A stretch of DNA of 46,237 bases, from NCBI GenBank assembly GCA_040223615.1, contig JAVKFY010000057.1, forward strand, positions 1 to 46,237, in the 5' to 3' direction. This document shows positions 23,068 through 33,069 of this stretch, one piece after another; position 1 is the first letter of the stretch, and each line of letters starts with the position of its first letter. This DNA comes from JAVKFY01 sp040223615. Its GTDB lineage: Bacteria > Pseudomonadota > Alphaproteobacteria > GCA-2731375. Made by a program: the position numbers and the translations under genes. The notes beneath the pieces were generated by a model. It was not told the origin of the DNA. It searched no databases and worked only from the letters and a program-made list of their open reading frames with translations.

Positions 23068-24851
23068 CGGGCCTCCTCCCAGGGTCGGCTCAGACGCATC
23101 GCGCCATGGATGATACCGACCAACGAATAGGTCTGCGGGTAGTTCCCCCACAGCTCGCCGCTTTCCACGGCGATGTCTTCCGACAGCAGGCCGACGTGGT
23201 TCCGGCTCTCCAGCATGTTGGTGAAGATGCGCCGTGCCTCGTCATTGCGGCCCAGCGCCGCCAGCGCCTCGATGTACCAGAAGGTGCAGATGTTGAAGGC
23301 GTTCTCCGGGGTGCCGAAGTCATCCGCCGTGATGTAGCGGAACAGGTGGTCGCCACGGCGCAGCTTGGCGGCGATGGCGTCGACGGTGGCGGCGAAGCGC
23401 GGATCGTCCGGTTTCAGGAAGCCGAGCTCGGCCATCAGCAGCAGGCTGGCGTCGAGCTCGGTGCCATCGAAGCTGTCGGCGATGTAATCGCCTTCGTCGA
23501 CCACCGCGTTTGCCAGCACGACCTCGCGGATGGTGGTGGCGCGGCCGCGCCACAGCTTGGCGCGCTCGCCCAGGGCGAGGTGATTGGCGATCTTGGCCAG
23601 CCGGTCGCAGGCGGCCCAGCACATGATGGCGCAGTAGCTGTGCACGCGGGCCATGGTGCGCAATTCCCACAGGCCGGCGTCGGGCTTGTCATAGACCGCG
23701 AAGGCACGCTCGCCGACCTGTTCGAGCTGGGCGAACTCGGCCGGCCCCATCGGGCGCAGCAGGCGCTGGTCGAAGAAGGCCTGCGAGGCCGACAGCACGA
23801 CCTGGCCATAGACGTCGTGCTGGATGTGCTCGTGTGCCTGGTTGCCGATCCGCACCGGGCCCATGCCGCGATAGCCAGCCAGCGCCGGCGCCTCGCGTTC
23901 GGTCAGCGTCTCCTCCAGGCCGATGCCGAACACCGGCTGCAGGTGGCCACCTTCAACGGTGCCGACCAGGTTGCGCAGATATCCGAGATAGCCCTCCATG
24001 ATGTCGATGGCGCCGAGCCGGTTCAGCGCCTGGACCACGAAATAGGCGTCGCGCAGCCAGCAGAAGCGGTAGTCCCAGTTGCGCTGGGTTCCGGCCGCCT
24101 CCGGCACCGAGGTGGTCATCGCGGCGATGATCGCGCCGGTCTCCTCGAACCAGCACAACTTCAGCGTGATCGCGGCGCGGATCACCGCTTCCTGCCACTC
24201 GAACGGCACCGCCAGGTGGCGCACCCACTCGCGCCAGTAGGCGTTGGTCTGCTCCATGTACGCGCGCGCGGTCTCCAGCACCGGGCGGCTTAGCGTCTCG
24301 TCCGGGCCGAGGAAGAACGCGACCGGCTGTTCCAGATGGAACCAGGTCTCGTTCAGGACATAGGCGATCGGCGCGTTGGTGGTCAGGCGCAGCGCCTGGT
24401 CCGGGCCGACGTAGCGGATGTGGTTGGAGCCGTGGGTCAAACGCGGCGCAGTGGCGCCATACTCGAACATCGGCCGCAGCCGGACGCGGATGCGCGGGTA
24501 GCCCTCCACCGGACGCAGGATTCGAATGATCGCGGTCGGGCGGTAGCGGCGCCCGAACTGGGTGAAGCGCGGCGCGAAGTCGATGACGTCGAGCGCCCGG
24601 CCCTTCGCGTCGGTCAACCGCGTCGTCAGGATCGCGGTGTTCGGCTCGTAGTGCTGCTCGCTGGCCGCGAAACCGTCGAGGTCGACCGCGAAGCAGCCGT
24701 CCTGCGCTTCGCCGTCATCGTTATTCAGCAGGCTGCAGAACACCGGGTCGCTGTCGAAGCGCGGCATGCAGGCCCAGACGATACGCGCGCGCCGGTCGAC
24801 CAGCGCGGCGAAGGAACAATTGCCGATGACGCCGAGATTAAGATCGGTCAC
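23064..24851 (-). CDS. Glycoside hydrolase family 15 protein (glucoamylase/trehalase-like)
   Basis: The 595-residue protein has the prokaryotic GH15 layout: an N-terminal beta-sandwich from DLNLGVIGNCSFAALVD, a linker, and an (alpha/alpha)6 barrel with WDYRFCWLRDA at 259-269 and the C-terminal LSEDIAVESGELWGNYPQT, where a catalytic glutamate is expected. Some GH15 enzymes hydrolyse trehalose. Its position between otsB and otsA, with glk downstream, makes trehalase the best guess, but alpha-1,4-glucan hydrolysis is possible. The start used is GTG 24851 (VTDLNLGV); a TTG at 24911 gives a longer, less likely N-terminus. Confidence 0.85.
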   Translation of the reverse strand: MTDLNLGVIGNCSFAALVDRRARIVWACMPRFDSDPVFCSLLNNDDGEAQDGCFAVDLDGFAASEQHYEPNTAILTTRLTDAKGRALDVIDFAPRFTQFGRRYRPTAIIRILRPVEGYPRIRVRLRPMFEYGATAPRLTHGSNHIRYVGPDQALRLTTNAPIAYVLNETWFHLEQPVAFFLGPDETLSRPVLETARAYMEQTNAYWREWVRHLAVPFEWQEAVIRAAITLKLCWFEETGAIIAAMTTSVPEAAGTQRNWDYRFCWLRDAYFVVQALNRLGAIDIMEGYLGYLRNLVGTVEGGHLQPVFGIGLEETLTEREAPALAGYRGMGPVRIGNQAHEHIQHDVYGQVVLSASQAFFDQRLLRPMGPAEFAQLEQVGERAFAVYDKPDAGLWELRTMARVHSYCAIMCWAACDRLAKIANHLALGERAKLWRGRATTIREVVLANAVVDEGDYIADSFDGTELDASLLLMAELGFLKPDDPRFAATVDAIAAKLRRGDHLFRYITADDFGTPENAFNICTFWYIEALAALGRNDEARRIFTNMLESRNHVGLLSEDIAVESGELWGNYPQTYSLVGIIHGAMRLSRPWEEAR

Positions 24852-24920
24852 GGGAATGCGCGGCTCCTGTCGGGTGGCGACCGTTGTGCCGGCTCGGGCC
24901 GGCGGGGTCAATGCGGCAAA

Positions 24921-25361
24921 TCAGATGCCAGGCTCGCCGGCGCGCCATCCATCGCTGAGCTCTTCATGTTTCGGCAGTTCGCCGTCCGCACATGACCATG
25001 ACGGGCGCGAACCCCAGAAGATGTTCGCCTGCGGTGTGATGCCGGGGTCGCCATCAAGCGATCCGGCCGGCACGACCCACTCTGCGCCGCTGCGCGTATG
25101 GTGCGGCAGCGGGGCGCCACAATCCGTGCAGAAGGTGGTCGAAAAGCTGCGCGCGGTCGGCAGGTCGTAGCGGCGCACCTGCGCCTCTCCTTGCAGCCAG
25201 CGGAACTGGTCGGGCAGCACGTAGAGATTGGTCGCGTGCGAGCTGCCGGTCGCCTGCCGGCACCGCGTGCAGTGGCAGTGCGCGAATCTCAGAAAAGGCT
25301 TGCGAACTTCGTAGCGTACCGCCCCGCACAGGCAGCCGCCTTCGATCGTCTCGTCCGGCAT
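24921..25361 (-). CDS. GFA-domain protein (glutathione-dependent formaldehyde-activating enzyme/CENP-V fold)
   Basis: The 146-residue protein has seven cysteines placed as in the GFA zinc fold: GCLCG (Cys10, Cys12), HCHCTRC (Cys29, Cys31, Cys34) and FCTDCG (Cys78, Cys81). Most small GFA proteins have no proven substrate; the founding enzyme acts on formaldehyde and glutathione. I chose the ATG at 25361 because a GGAG stands eight bases upstream; an ATG at 25373 adds four residues. It is inserted between otsB and the GH15 gene, and its link to trehalose is unclear. Confidence 0.82.
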   Translation of the reverse strand: MPDETIEGGCLCGAVRYEVRKPFLRFAHCHCTRCRQATGSSHATNLYVLPDQFRWLQGEAQVRRYDLPTARSFSTTFCTDCGAPLPHHTRSGAEWVVPAGSLDGDPGITPQANIFWGSRPSWSCADGELPKHEELSDGWRAGEPGI

Positions 25362-25424
25362 GCGCCGCTCCATTCTACTGTTCGCGTGACAGCATAGCGA
25401 CTGCAGGCGGACGGAAACGAAATA

Positions 25425-26183
25425 CTACAGCCGGTCCGGCAGCGTCCGGAGCCACGTGAACAGGTCGGCCACGGTGTCGAAGCGGACCGGCGCGGCGGAG
25501 GGCGTGCGGTCGCCGACGACAATGGCGTGGCCGGAGCGGGCCAGCACCGCCTCGAAACCATGCTCGTCGGTCACGTCGTCGCCGATGAACACCGGGCGGC
25601 GGCCAGCGAAGGCCGGTTCGGCCAGGAAGCGCGCCACGGCGTGGCCCTTGTCGATGCCGGCCGGCTTGATCTCGAACACCATCTTGCCGGCCAGTACTTC
25701 CAGCGTTTCCGGGTGCGCCGCCGCCGCGTTCTCCGCTTGCCGGCGGCACTCGGCTTCCAGGTCCGGGCGGCCGCGGTAGTGGAGGACGATGCTGGCCTGC
25801 TTGTCCTCCAGGATCAGGCCGGCGTGATGCACGACGAAGCCACGCAACGCCTGACGCACGCCCTCCAGTTCGCCGTTCGGCGGCGCGCCCAAGCTGACGG
25901 GGTTGCCGGCGGCGCGGTATTCCAGGCCATGCAGGCCGGCGACGTTGGGCACAGCGCCGTCGAGGTGGCGGTCGATCTGCTTCACCGGACGGCCGGACAC
26001 CACCGCCAGCGCGCCGCCGAGGTGTTCCGAAATGACCCGCAATAGCGCCGGCAGGTCGTCGGGCACCTCGATTGCCTCGGGATGCTCGGCGATTTCGACC
26101 AGCGTGCCGTCGAAATCGAGGAACAGCGCCCAGTCGCGGCTGGGCGTCGGGATCGACGCGGAAGCTGGGGTCGGCTCAGACAT
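25425..26183 (-). CDS. otsB: Trehalose-6-phosphate phosphatase OtsB
   Basis: The 252-residue HAD phosphatase has motif I DFDGTLVEIA from residue 23, motif II in VVSGRP, the cap-domain block LHGLEYR, and motif III/IV in KGHAVARFL and FIGDDVTDEHGF. It removes the phosphate of trehalose-6-phosphate, the step after OtsA. It is the first gene of the minus-strand cluster otsB-GFA-GH15-otsA-glk, although the GFA gene and 50-70 bp gaps break tight coupling here. Upstream is the divergent SUF regulator. Confidence 0.9.
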   Translation of the reverse strand: MSEPTPASASIPTPSRDWALFLDFDGTLVEIAEHPEAIEVPDDLPALLRVISEHLGGALAVVSGRPVKQIDRHLDGAVPNVAGLHGLEYRAAGNPVSLGAPPNGELEGVRQALRGFVVHHAGLILEDKQASIVLHYRGRPDLEAECRRQAENAAAAHPETLEVLAGKMVFEIKPAGIDKGHAVARFLAEPAFAGRRPVFIGDDVTDEHGFEAVLARSGHAIVVGDRTPSAAPVRFDTVADLFTWLRTLPDRL

Positions 26184-26426
26184 ACGGCAAACGTGGCTCC
26201 GCGGTACAACGAGAAACGCTCGATTTCGCCATGCAATCGATGTTCCAGGTCCGAAGCGCCCGCCGGCGCACCATGCGCCGACGCCGGCGCGGGCCGCGTC
26301 GAGTGCGGCAAAGTGTCAGATTCGCCAACGACTTGCCACTAATTCGCGTTGCCGCCTTGTACACCGGCCATGGTAATAGTAGGTAAAGAGGACCAATACG
26401 GTCCGAAATGATCTCGGGAGCGGACG
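26184..26426. other. Divergent intergenic region between otsB and the SUF regulator
   Basis: This 243 bp region must hold the promoters of both the trehalose cluster and the SUF operon. The part near otsB is CG-rich without an obvious signal. The part near the regulator is more AT-rich (26330-26400) and contains TTGTAC and TAATAG elements whose spacing does not give a clean sigma-70 promoter. A short arginine-rich reading frame (26231-26386) is not convincing as a gene. Confidence 0.4.
26390..26404. promoter_or_regulatory. Candidate operator upstream of the SUF operon
   Basis: GGACC (26390-26394) and GGTCC (26400-26404) form a perfect inverted repeat around AATAC, 22 bp before the ATG of the Rrf2-type regulator. 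The place suits autoregulation by an iron-sulfur sensing repressor, but the sequence is not the classical E. coli IscR box or the RirA box. It is a positional inference only. Confidence 0.35.
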
Positions 26427-26897
26427 ATGATCCGGCTCAATCGGATGACAGACTATGCGGTAGTGCTGCTGGTGCAGATGGGCCGGCAGCCCGGCGACGT
26501 GCTGACGGCACCGCAGATCGCGCGCGCCGCAAGGCTGCCGCAGCCAACGGTGGCCAAGCTGCTGAAGCAGCTTGCCGGCGCCGGCCTGGTGCGCTCGCAG
26601 CGCGGTGCGGCCGGCGGCTACACCCTGGGCCAGTCACCGACGGAGATCAGCGCGGCGGCGATCATCACCGCCCTGGAGGGCCCGATCGCGCTCACCGCCT
26701 GCGTCGACGGGGCGCCGGCGCCGTGCGAGGTGGAAACCACCTGCCCGATTGCCGGGCACTGGAACAAGGTCAATGTCGCGATCCGCAATGCCTTGCAGGA
26801 GGTCACGCTGGCCGACCTGCTGGACGAACCGGCGTCGTGCCAGACCGTCGCCATGCTGCTGCCGCCCTACGAGGCGAACGCCGCGAGTACGAGGTAA
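26427..26897 (+). CDS. Rrf2-family iron-sulfur responsive regulator of the SUF operon
   Basis: The 156-residue protein has a winged-helix N-terminus (LNRMTDYAVVLLVQM, then LPQPTVAKLLKQLAGAGLVRSQRGAAGGYTL) and the Rrf2 sensor cysteines Cys92, Cys100 and Cys106, with His111 and a further Cys138. The cysteine pattern (C-x7-C-x5-C) fits binding of an Fe-S cluster. It stands three bases before sufB, so it probably senses cluster status and controls the operon that contains it. It resembles the SUF-specific Rrf2 regulators of proteobacteria more than housekeeping IscR. Confidence 0.87.
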   Translation: MIRLNRMTDYAVVLLVQMGRQPGDVLTAPQIARAARLPQPTVAKLLKQLAGAGLVRSQRGAAGGYTLGQSPTEISAAAIITALEGPIALTACVDGAPAPCEVETTCPIAGHWNKVNVAIRNALQEVTLADLLDEPASCQTVAMLLPPYEANAASTR

Positions 26898-26900
26898 CCG

Positions 26901-28358
<1,458 letters not shown>

Positions 28359-28449
28359 CGAGACCAACATGCGACCGCCCTCCCCGGCTCGAGCGAGCGA
28401 CGGGATGGGCGACGACACCAACGAGCAATGCGAGGACCTGAGTAGCTCG

Positions 28450-29202
28450 ATGCTGGATATCAAGAACCTGCACGTTGACGTCGACGGCAAGCCGATCCTG
28501 AAGGGCATCGACCTTTCCATCGGCGCTGGCGAGGTGCACGCGATCATGGGCCCGAACGGGTCGGGCAAGTCGACGCTGTCCTATGTACTGGCCGGCCGCG
28601 ACGGCTACGAGGTCACCGAGGGCTCGATCGCCTACGAAGGACAAGACCTGCTGGAGCTGGCGCCGGAGGAGCGCGCCGCGCGCGGCATCTTCCTGGCCTT
28701 CCAGTATCCGGTGGAACTGCCCGGCGTGCCCGGCACGACCTTCCTGAAGGGCGCGGTCAACGCGCAGCGCCGGCACCGCGAGGAACCGGAGCTCGACGCA
28801 ATGCAGTTCCTGCGGCTGATGCGCGAAAAGACCAAGGAACTCGGCATCGGCGACGAGATGCTGAAGCGCGCGGTCAATGTCGGCTTCTCCGGCGGCGAGA
28901 AGAAGCGCAACGAAGTGCTGCAGATGGCGCTGCTGGAGCCGAAGCTGGCGATCCTCGACGAGACCGACAGCGGCCTCGATATCGACGCGCTGAAGGTGGT
29001 GGCGGAGGGCGTCAACCTGCTGCGCTCGCCGGATCGCTCGATGCTGGTGATCACGCATTACCAGCGCCTGCTCGACTACGTCGTGCCGGACCATGTGCAC
29101 GTGCTGGCGAACGGCCGGATCGCGCGCTCCGGCGGCAAGGAGCTGGCGCACGAGCTGGAAGCCAAGGGCTACGCCGAGTTCACCAAGGACGCCGCCGCAT
29201 GA
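28450..29202 (+). CDS. sufC: Fe-S cluster assembly ATPase SufC
   Basis: The 250-residue ABC-type ATPase has Walker A GPNGSGKS at 34-41, a Q-loop in AFQYPVELPG, signature FSGGEKKR, Walker B ILDETDSGLDIDAL and ITHYQRLLDY. It drives conformational change in SufBD; it is not a transporter subunit. I chose the ATG at 28450 because MLDIKNLHV is the family N-terminus and the length then matches. Upstream in-frame ATGs at 28369 and 28405 would add 27 or 15 unusual residues; the spacing after sufB (91 bp) is odd for this operon and leaves those options open. Confidence 0.92.
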   Translation: MLDIKNLHVDVDGKPILKGIDLSIGAGEVHAIMGPNGSGKSTLSYVLAGRDGYEVTEGSIAYEGQDLLELAPEERAARGIFLAFQYPVELPGVPGTTFLKGAVNAQRRHREEPELDAMQFLRLMREKTKELGIGDEMLKRAVNVGFSGGEKKRNEVLQMALLEPKLAILDETDSGLDIDALKVVAEGVNLLRSPDRSMLVITHYQRLLDYVVPDHVHVLANGRIARSGGKELAHELEAKGYAEFTKDAAA

Positions 29203-30515
29203 GCGAGGCTGCCATGCAGCAAGATATCCAGGGCGAAGCGGCGCTGGTTGCGTTGGCGGCGCCGGACCAGGGCGCGCCGTGGCTGACCGACCTGCGCGCG
29301 CAGGGTCTGGAACGGTTCCGCGCGGCCGGGCTGCCGACGGTGCGCGTCGAGGCGTGGAAGTACACCAACCTGAACCCGCTGCGGCACGATGCCTGGCAGG
29401 CGCCGGGCGAGGGCACCAACGTGCGCGGCGTGCGGGATACCGAGCTGTCGGCGGACCTGCGCGTGGTGCTGGTGAACGGCCGGCTGCGGCCGGAACTGTG
29501 CCGTCTGCCAAGGGTCGCCGGCCTGAAGATCGACAGCCTGGCGCGGCTGCTGGCCGAGGCGCCGGACGAGCTCGCCGCCCTGCTGCCGGCCGACAACGAC
29601 GATCTGCCGATGTTCGACCTGAACACGGCGCTGATGGCCGACGGTTATGTGTTGCGGCTGGAAGAGAACGCGAAGATCGACGCGCTGATCGAGATCGTGT
29701 CGCTGGCCGAAGACAACGAGGTGCCGCTGACCTACCACCCGCGGCACCTGATCGTCGCGGCGCCAGGCTCGTCGGTGACGGTGATCGAGCGTCATGTCGA
29801 GGGCCGGCACCGCTACTTCGTCAATGGCGCCACGCAGATGGTCCTGCAAGCCGGCGCCAACGTGCGTCACTACCGCACCGTGGAGGAAGGCGCCAACGCG
29901 GTGCACACCCACACCATGCTGGCGCACCTCGCCGAGGATGCCAGCCTTGAGTGCTTCAACCTGGTGCTGGGCGGGCGGCTGACCCGGTCCGAGGCGCACG
30001 TCGCGCTGTCCGGGCGCGGCGCCCGCGTGGCGCTGAACGGCGCCTATGGCCTGGCCGGCCGCGAGCATTGCGACAACACCACGGTGGTGAACCACATCGC
30101 CGGCGAGACCAGCAGCCGGCAGGTGTTCAAGGGCGTGCTCGACGGCAAGAGCCGCGCGGTCTACCAGGGCCGGATCGCGGTACGCCCCGACGCGCAGAAG
30201 ATCGACGGCCACCAGCTTTCCAAGGCGATGCTGCTGTCCGACGAAGCCGAAATCGACACCAAGCCGGAACTGGAAATCCTGGCCGACGACGTGAAGTGCA
30301 GCCACGGCGCAACCGCCGGCGAGCTCGACAAGGACGCGCTGTTCTACATGCGCGCCCGCGGCATCCCGGAGGCCGAGGCGCGCGCGATGTTGATCCACGC
30401 TTTCCTGGCCGACGCGGTGGAAGAGGTCAGCCACGATGCCGTGCGCACCGCGCTCGCCAACCGGATCGAGGAATGGCTCGCTACCAAGACATCGGCGGAG
30501 GGGGCCGCGCAATGA
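29199..30515 (+). CDS. sufD: Fe-S cluster assembly protein SufD
   Basis: The 438-residue protein is the SufB paralogue in the SufBC2D complex. It has VEAWKYTNLNPL near the N-terminus, YHPRHLIVAAPGSSVTVIE, NTTVVNHIAGETSSRQVFKGVL, GRIAVRPDAQKIDGHQLSKAMLLSD, and CSHGATAGELDKDALFYMRARGI with the conserved C-terminal Cys/His region. The ATG at 29199 overlaps the sufC stop, although a second ATG at 29214 is possible. Its stop overlaps the sufS start. Confidence 0.93.
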   Translation: MSEAAMQQDIQGEAALVALAAPDQGAPWLTDLRAQGLERFRAAGLPTVRVEAWKYTNLNPLRHDAWQAPGEGTNVRGVRDTELSADLRVVLVNGRLRPELCRLPRVAGLKIDSLARLLAEAPDELAALLPADNDDLPMFDLNTALMADGYVLRLEENAKIDALIEIVSLAEDNEVPLTYHPRHLIVAAPGSSVTVIERHVEGRHRYFVNGATQMVLQAGANVRHYRTVEEGANAVHTHTMLAHLAEDASLECFNLVLGGRLTRSEAHVALSGRGARVALNGAYGLAGREHCDNTTVVNHIAGETSSRQVFKGVLDGKSRAVYQGRIAVRPDAQKIDGHQLSKAMLLSDEAEIDTKPELEILADDVKCSHGATAGELDKDALFYMRARGIPEAEARAMLIHAFLADAVEEVSHDAVRTALANRIEEWLATKTSAEGAAQ

Positions 30516-31780
30516 CCGTACAGCAGACCATCGTGGCCGGCGGCAACACGCGCAATGCCTATGACGTCGAGGCGATCCGCGCCGACTTCCCGATCCTGTC
30601 GACCCAGATGCACGGCAAGCCGCTGGTGTTCCTGGACAGCGGCGCCAGCGCGCAAAAGCCGCAGGCCGTGCTCGACGCGATGAACGAAATCTACACCGGC
30701 CTCTACGCCAACGTGCACCGCGGCGTCTACTACCTGAGCCAGGAGGCGACGGCGCGCTACGAGGCGACGCGCGAGAAGCTCGCCGGCTTCATCAACGCAC
30801 CGACGCCGGAGTCCATCGTGTTCGGACGCTCGGCCACCGAACTGGTCAACCTGGTGGCACAGAGCTGGGGCCGGGCCAACCTGAAGGCCGGCGACGAGGT
30901 GATCGTCACCGCCATGGAGCACCACGCCAACATCGTGCCGTGGCAGCTACTGGCCAAGCAGATCGGCATCGTGGTGAAGGTCGCGCCGATCGACGACGAC
31001 GGCAATTTCCTGCCCGATGCGTTCGAGGCATTGCTGAACGATCGCACCAAACTGGTCGCGGTGACCCACGTTTCCAACGTGCTGGGCACCGTGGTGCCGG
31101 TGAAGTGGGTGGCGGAGCAGGCGCACGCGCGCGGCGTCCCGGTGCTGATCGACGGCTGCCAGGGCGTCACCCACATGCCGGTCGACGTGCAGGACATCGA
31201 CTGCGACTTCTACGTCATCGCCGGGCACAAGCTCTATGGGCCGACCGGCATCGGCGCGATGTACGGTCGGCCGTCGATCCTGGCCGACATGCCGCCGTGG
31301 CAGGGCGGCGGCGATATGATCGCCACGGTGAGCTTCGAGGAAGAAACCACCTTCCAGGCGCCGCCGCTGCGCTTCGAGGCCGGCACGCCGCCCTTCGTGG
31401 AGGCCATTGGCCTCGGCGCCGCCATCGACTACATCAGCGCCATCGGCATGGAGCGCATCGCCGCCTACGAACACGGCGTGACCGAATATGCGCGCGAACG
31501 GCTCGGCGCCGTGAAGGGCGTGCGGCTGATCGGCAATCCGACCGAACGGTCCTCGATCGTTTCGTTCGTGATGGACGAGGCGCACGCGCACGACGTCGGC
31601 ACCATCCTGGACCGGTCCGGCATTGCGGTGCGCGTCGGCCACCACTGCGCCATGCCGCTAATGGACCGGTTCGGGCTGGCCGCCACCGCGCGCGCCTCGT
31701 TCGGGCTCTACAACACCAGCGCCGAGGTCGACACGCTCGCCGACGCGCTGCGGCAGGTTTCGGAGTTGTTTGGCGGATGA
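30512..31780 (+). CDS. sufS: Cysteine desulfurase SufS
   Basis: The 422-residue PLP enzyme takes sulfur from cysteine for cluster assembly. It shows YLDSG-like FLDSGASAQKP, EHHANIVPWQ, the PLP lysine Lys240 in AGHKLYGPTG, and the persulfide cysteine Cys379 in RVGHHCAMPLM, which marks the group II (SufS) class. The N-terminus has about 20 residues before the family start. Start and stop overlap sufD and sufU (ATGA at both joints). With SufU encoded next, SufU rather than SufE is the expected sulfur acceptor. Confidence 0.94.
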   Translation: MTVQQTIVAGGNTRNAYDVEAIRADFPILSTQMHGKPLVFLDSGASAQKPQAVLDAMNEIYTGLYANVHRGVYYLSQEATARYEATREKLAGFINAPTPESIVFGRSATELVNLVAQSWGRANLKAGDEVIVTAMEHHANIVPWQLLAKQIGIVVKVAPIDDDGNFLPDAFEALLNDRTKLVAVTHVSNVLGTVVPVKWVAEQAHARGVPVLIDGCQGVTHMPVDVQDIDCDFYVIAGHKLYGPTGIGAMYGRPSILADMPPWQGGGDMIATVSFEEETTFQAPPLRFEAGTPPFVEAIGLGAAIDYISAIGMERIAAYEHGVTEYARERLGAVKGVRLIGNPTERSSIVSFVMDEAHAHDVGTILDRSGIAVRVGHHCAMPLMDRFGLAATARASFGLYNTSAEVDTLADALRQVSELFGG

Positions 31781-32247
31781 TCGACGAAGGCCTACGCGAA
31801 CTGTACCAGGAGGTGATCCTGGACCATGGCAAGAACCCCCGGAACCACCGCCATCCGGAGGATGCCAACGCGCACGCCAACGGCACCAACCCGCTGTGCG
31901 GCGACCGCCTCACCGTGTTCCTGAAGCTGGGGCCGGATGGCAGAATCGAGGACGCGGCGTTCCAGGGCCGTGGCTGCGCGATCAGCCAGGCCTCGGCGTC
32001 GCTGATGACCGAGATCGTGCGCGGCCGCACCGAGGCGGAGGCCGACGCGCTGTTCGACAAGTTCCACCGCCTGTGTACCGACGACGACTACGTGCCGGCG
32101 CCCGACGACGTCGACGAAGAGGCGATGGAGCGCCTGCAGGTGCTCTCCGGCGTGCGCGCCTTCCCGACCCGGGTGAAGTGCGCGACGCTGGCCTGGCACA
32201 CCCTGAACGCCGCCCTGCACGGCTCGAAGGAGGTTTCGACCGAATGA
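31777..32247 (+). CDS. sufU: SufU-type sulfur acceptor/zinc-dependent sulfurtransferase
   Basis: The 156-residue protein has the three conserved cysteines of the IscU/SufU fold: Cys41 in NPLCGDR with Asp43, Cys67 in GCAISQASASLM, and Cys135 in RVKCATLAW. The region of about 19 residues between the second and third cysteines is longer than in IscU, as in SufU. In Gram-positive bacteria SufU accepts the persulfide from SufS through a zinc site. Several alphaproteobacterial SUF operons also carry it. Its ends overlap sufS and sufT. Confidence 0.9.
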   Translation: MIDEGLRELYQEVILDHGKNPRNHRHPEDANAHANGTNPLCGDRLTVFLKLGPDGRIEDAAFQGRGCAISQASASLMTEIVRGRTEAEADALFDKFHRLCTDDDYVPAPDDVDEEAMERLQVLSGVRAFPTRVKCATLAWHTLNAALHGSKEVSTE

Positions 32248-32663
32248 ACGATCCGCGCTTGCAACGGCCGGTCTTCGACCCCCTGATGATGGAGGGTGAG
32301 AACCGGGTTGACGAGGACGGCAAGGCACACGCCGGGGCGAAGCTGCCGGCGGGGACGCCGGTCGCGAACGAGACCGACGTGATCGCCGCGCTGCAGACCG
32401 TCTACGATCCCGAAATACCGGTGAATATTTACGATCTCGGGCTTATCTATGGGTTGACCATCGACCCGGACGGCAGCACCCGGATCGTGATGACCTTGAC
32501 CGCGCCGGGCTGTCCGGTGGCCGGCATCCTGCCCGGCCAGGTCGCCGACGCCGCCGCGTCGGTGTCCGGCATCGGCGAGGTCGAGGTCGAACTGACATGG
32601 GATCCGCCATGGGACAAGTCCCGGATGTCGGAAGTCGCCCAACTCGAACTTGGCATGTACTGA
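32244..32663 (+). CDS. sufT: SufT-type Fe-S maturation protein (DUF59/MIP18 family)
   Basis: The 139-residue protein has an unstructured 45-residue N-terminus, then the DUF59 domain with TVYDPEIPVNIYDLGLIYG, VMTLTAPGCPVAG with a conserved Cys, and VELTWDPPWDKSRMSE. SufT homologues assist Fe-S protein maturation, probably in cluster transfer. The ATG at 32244 overlaps the sufU stop. The spacing to the A-type carrier is ten bases. Confidence 0.87.
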   Translation: MNDPRLQRPVFDPLMMEGENRVDEDGKAHAGAKLPAGTPVANETDVIAALQTVYDPEIPVNIYDLGLIYGLTIDPDGSTRIVMTLTAPGCPVAGILPGQVADAAASVSGIGEVEVELTWDPPWDKSRMSEVAQLELGMY

Positions 32664-32673
32664 GGAGCCGGAC

Positions 32674-33060
32674 ATGGCACTGAAGAAGATGCAGATCATG
32701 ACGTTGACCGACGCCGCCGCCGCGCGCGTCAGGTCATTGATGGATCGCAGCGAGGATCAGGTGCTGGGCCTGCGCGTCGGCGTGAAGACCGGCGGCTGCT
32801 CGGGCATGATGTACGAGGTCGAGTACGCCAAGGACCGGCGCAAGTTCGAGGAAGTGGTCGAGGACAAGGGCGTGACCGTGTTCGTCGACCCGACCGCCGT
32901 GATGTACCTGATCGGCGCCGAGATGGACTACTACGAGAGCAAGTTCGAGAGCGGCTTTCGCTTCAACAACCCGAACGAGGCGGATCGCTGCGGTTGCGGC
33001 GAGAGCTTTCGCATCGACCCGACCGCCGGCGGCGTCGGCGCCGACCAGCCGGCGACCTGA
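32674..33060 (+). CDS. sufA: A-type Fe-S carrier SufA/IscA family
   Basis: The 128-residue protein has the three carrier cysteines: Cys42 in GGCSGM, and Cys106 and Cys108 in CGCGESF. The body reads LTDAAAARVRSLM and LRVGVKTGGCSG, as in SufA/IscA/ErpA. It would receive clusters from SufBCD and pass them on. The ATG at 32674 follows GAGGAG; a longer upstream frame begins inside sufT and is unlikely. It ends the operon, 9 bp from the convergent membrane protein. Confidence 0.9.
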   Translation: MALKKMQIMTLTDAAAARVRSLMDRSEDQVLGLRVGVKTGGCSGMMYEVEYAKDRRKFEEVVEDKGVTVFVDPTAVMYLIGAEMDYYESKFESGFRFNNPNEADRCGCGESFRIDPTAGGVGADQPAT

Positions 33061-33069
33061 GGCACCGGC

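Noticed and set aside
26231..26386. A 51-codon arginine-rich frame upstream of the SUF regulator
   Set aside because: It has no ribosome binding site, and the arginine runs come from CG-rich sequence. It lies where promoters are needed.
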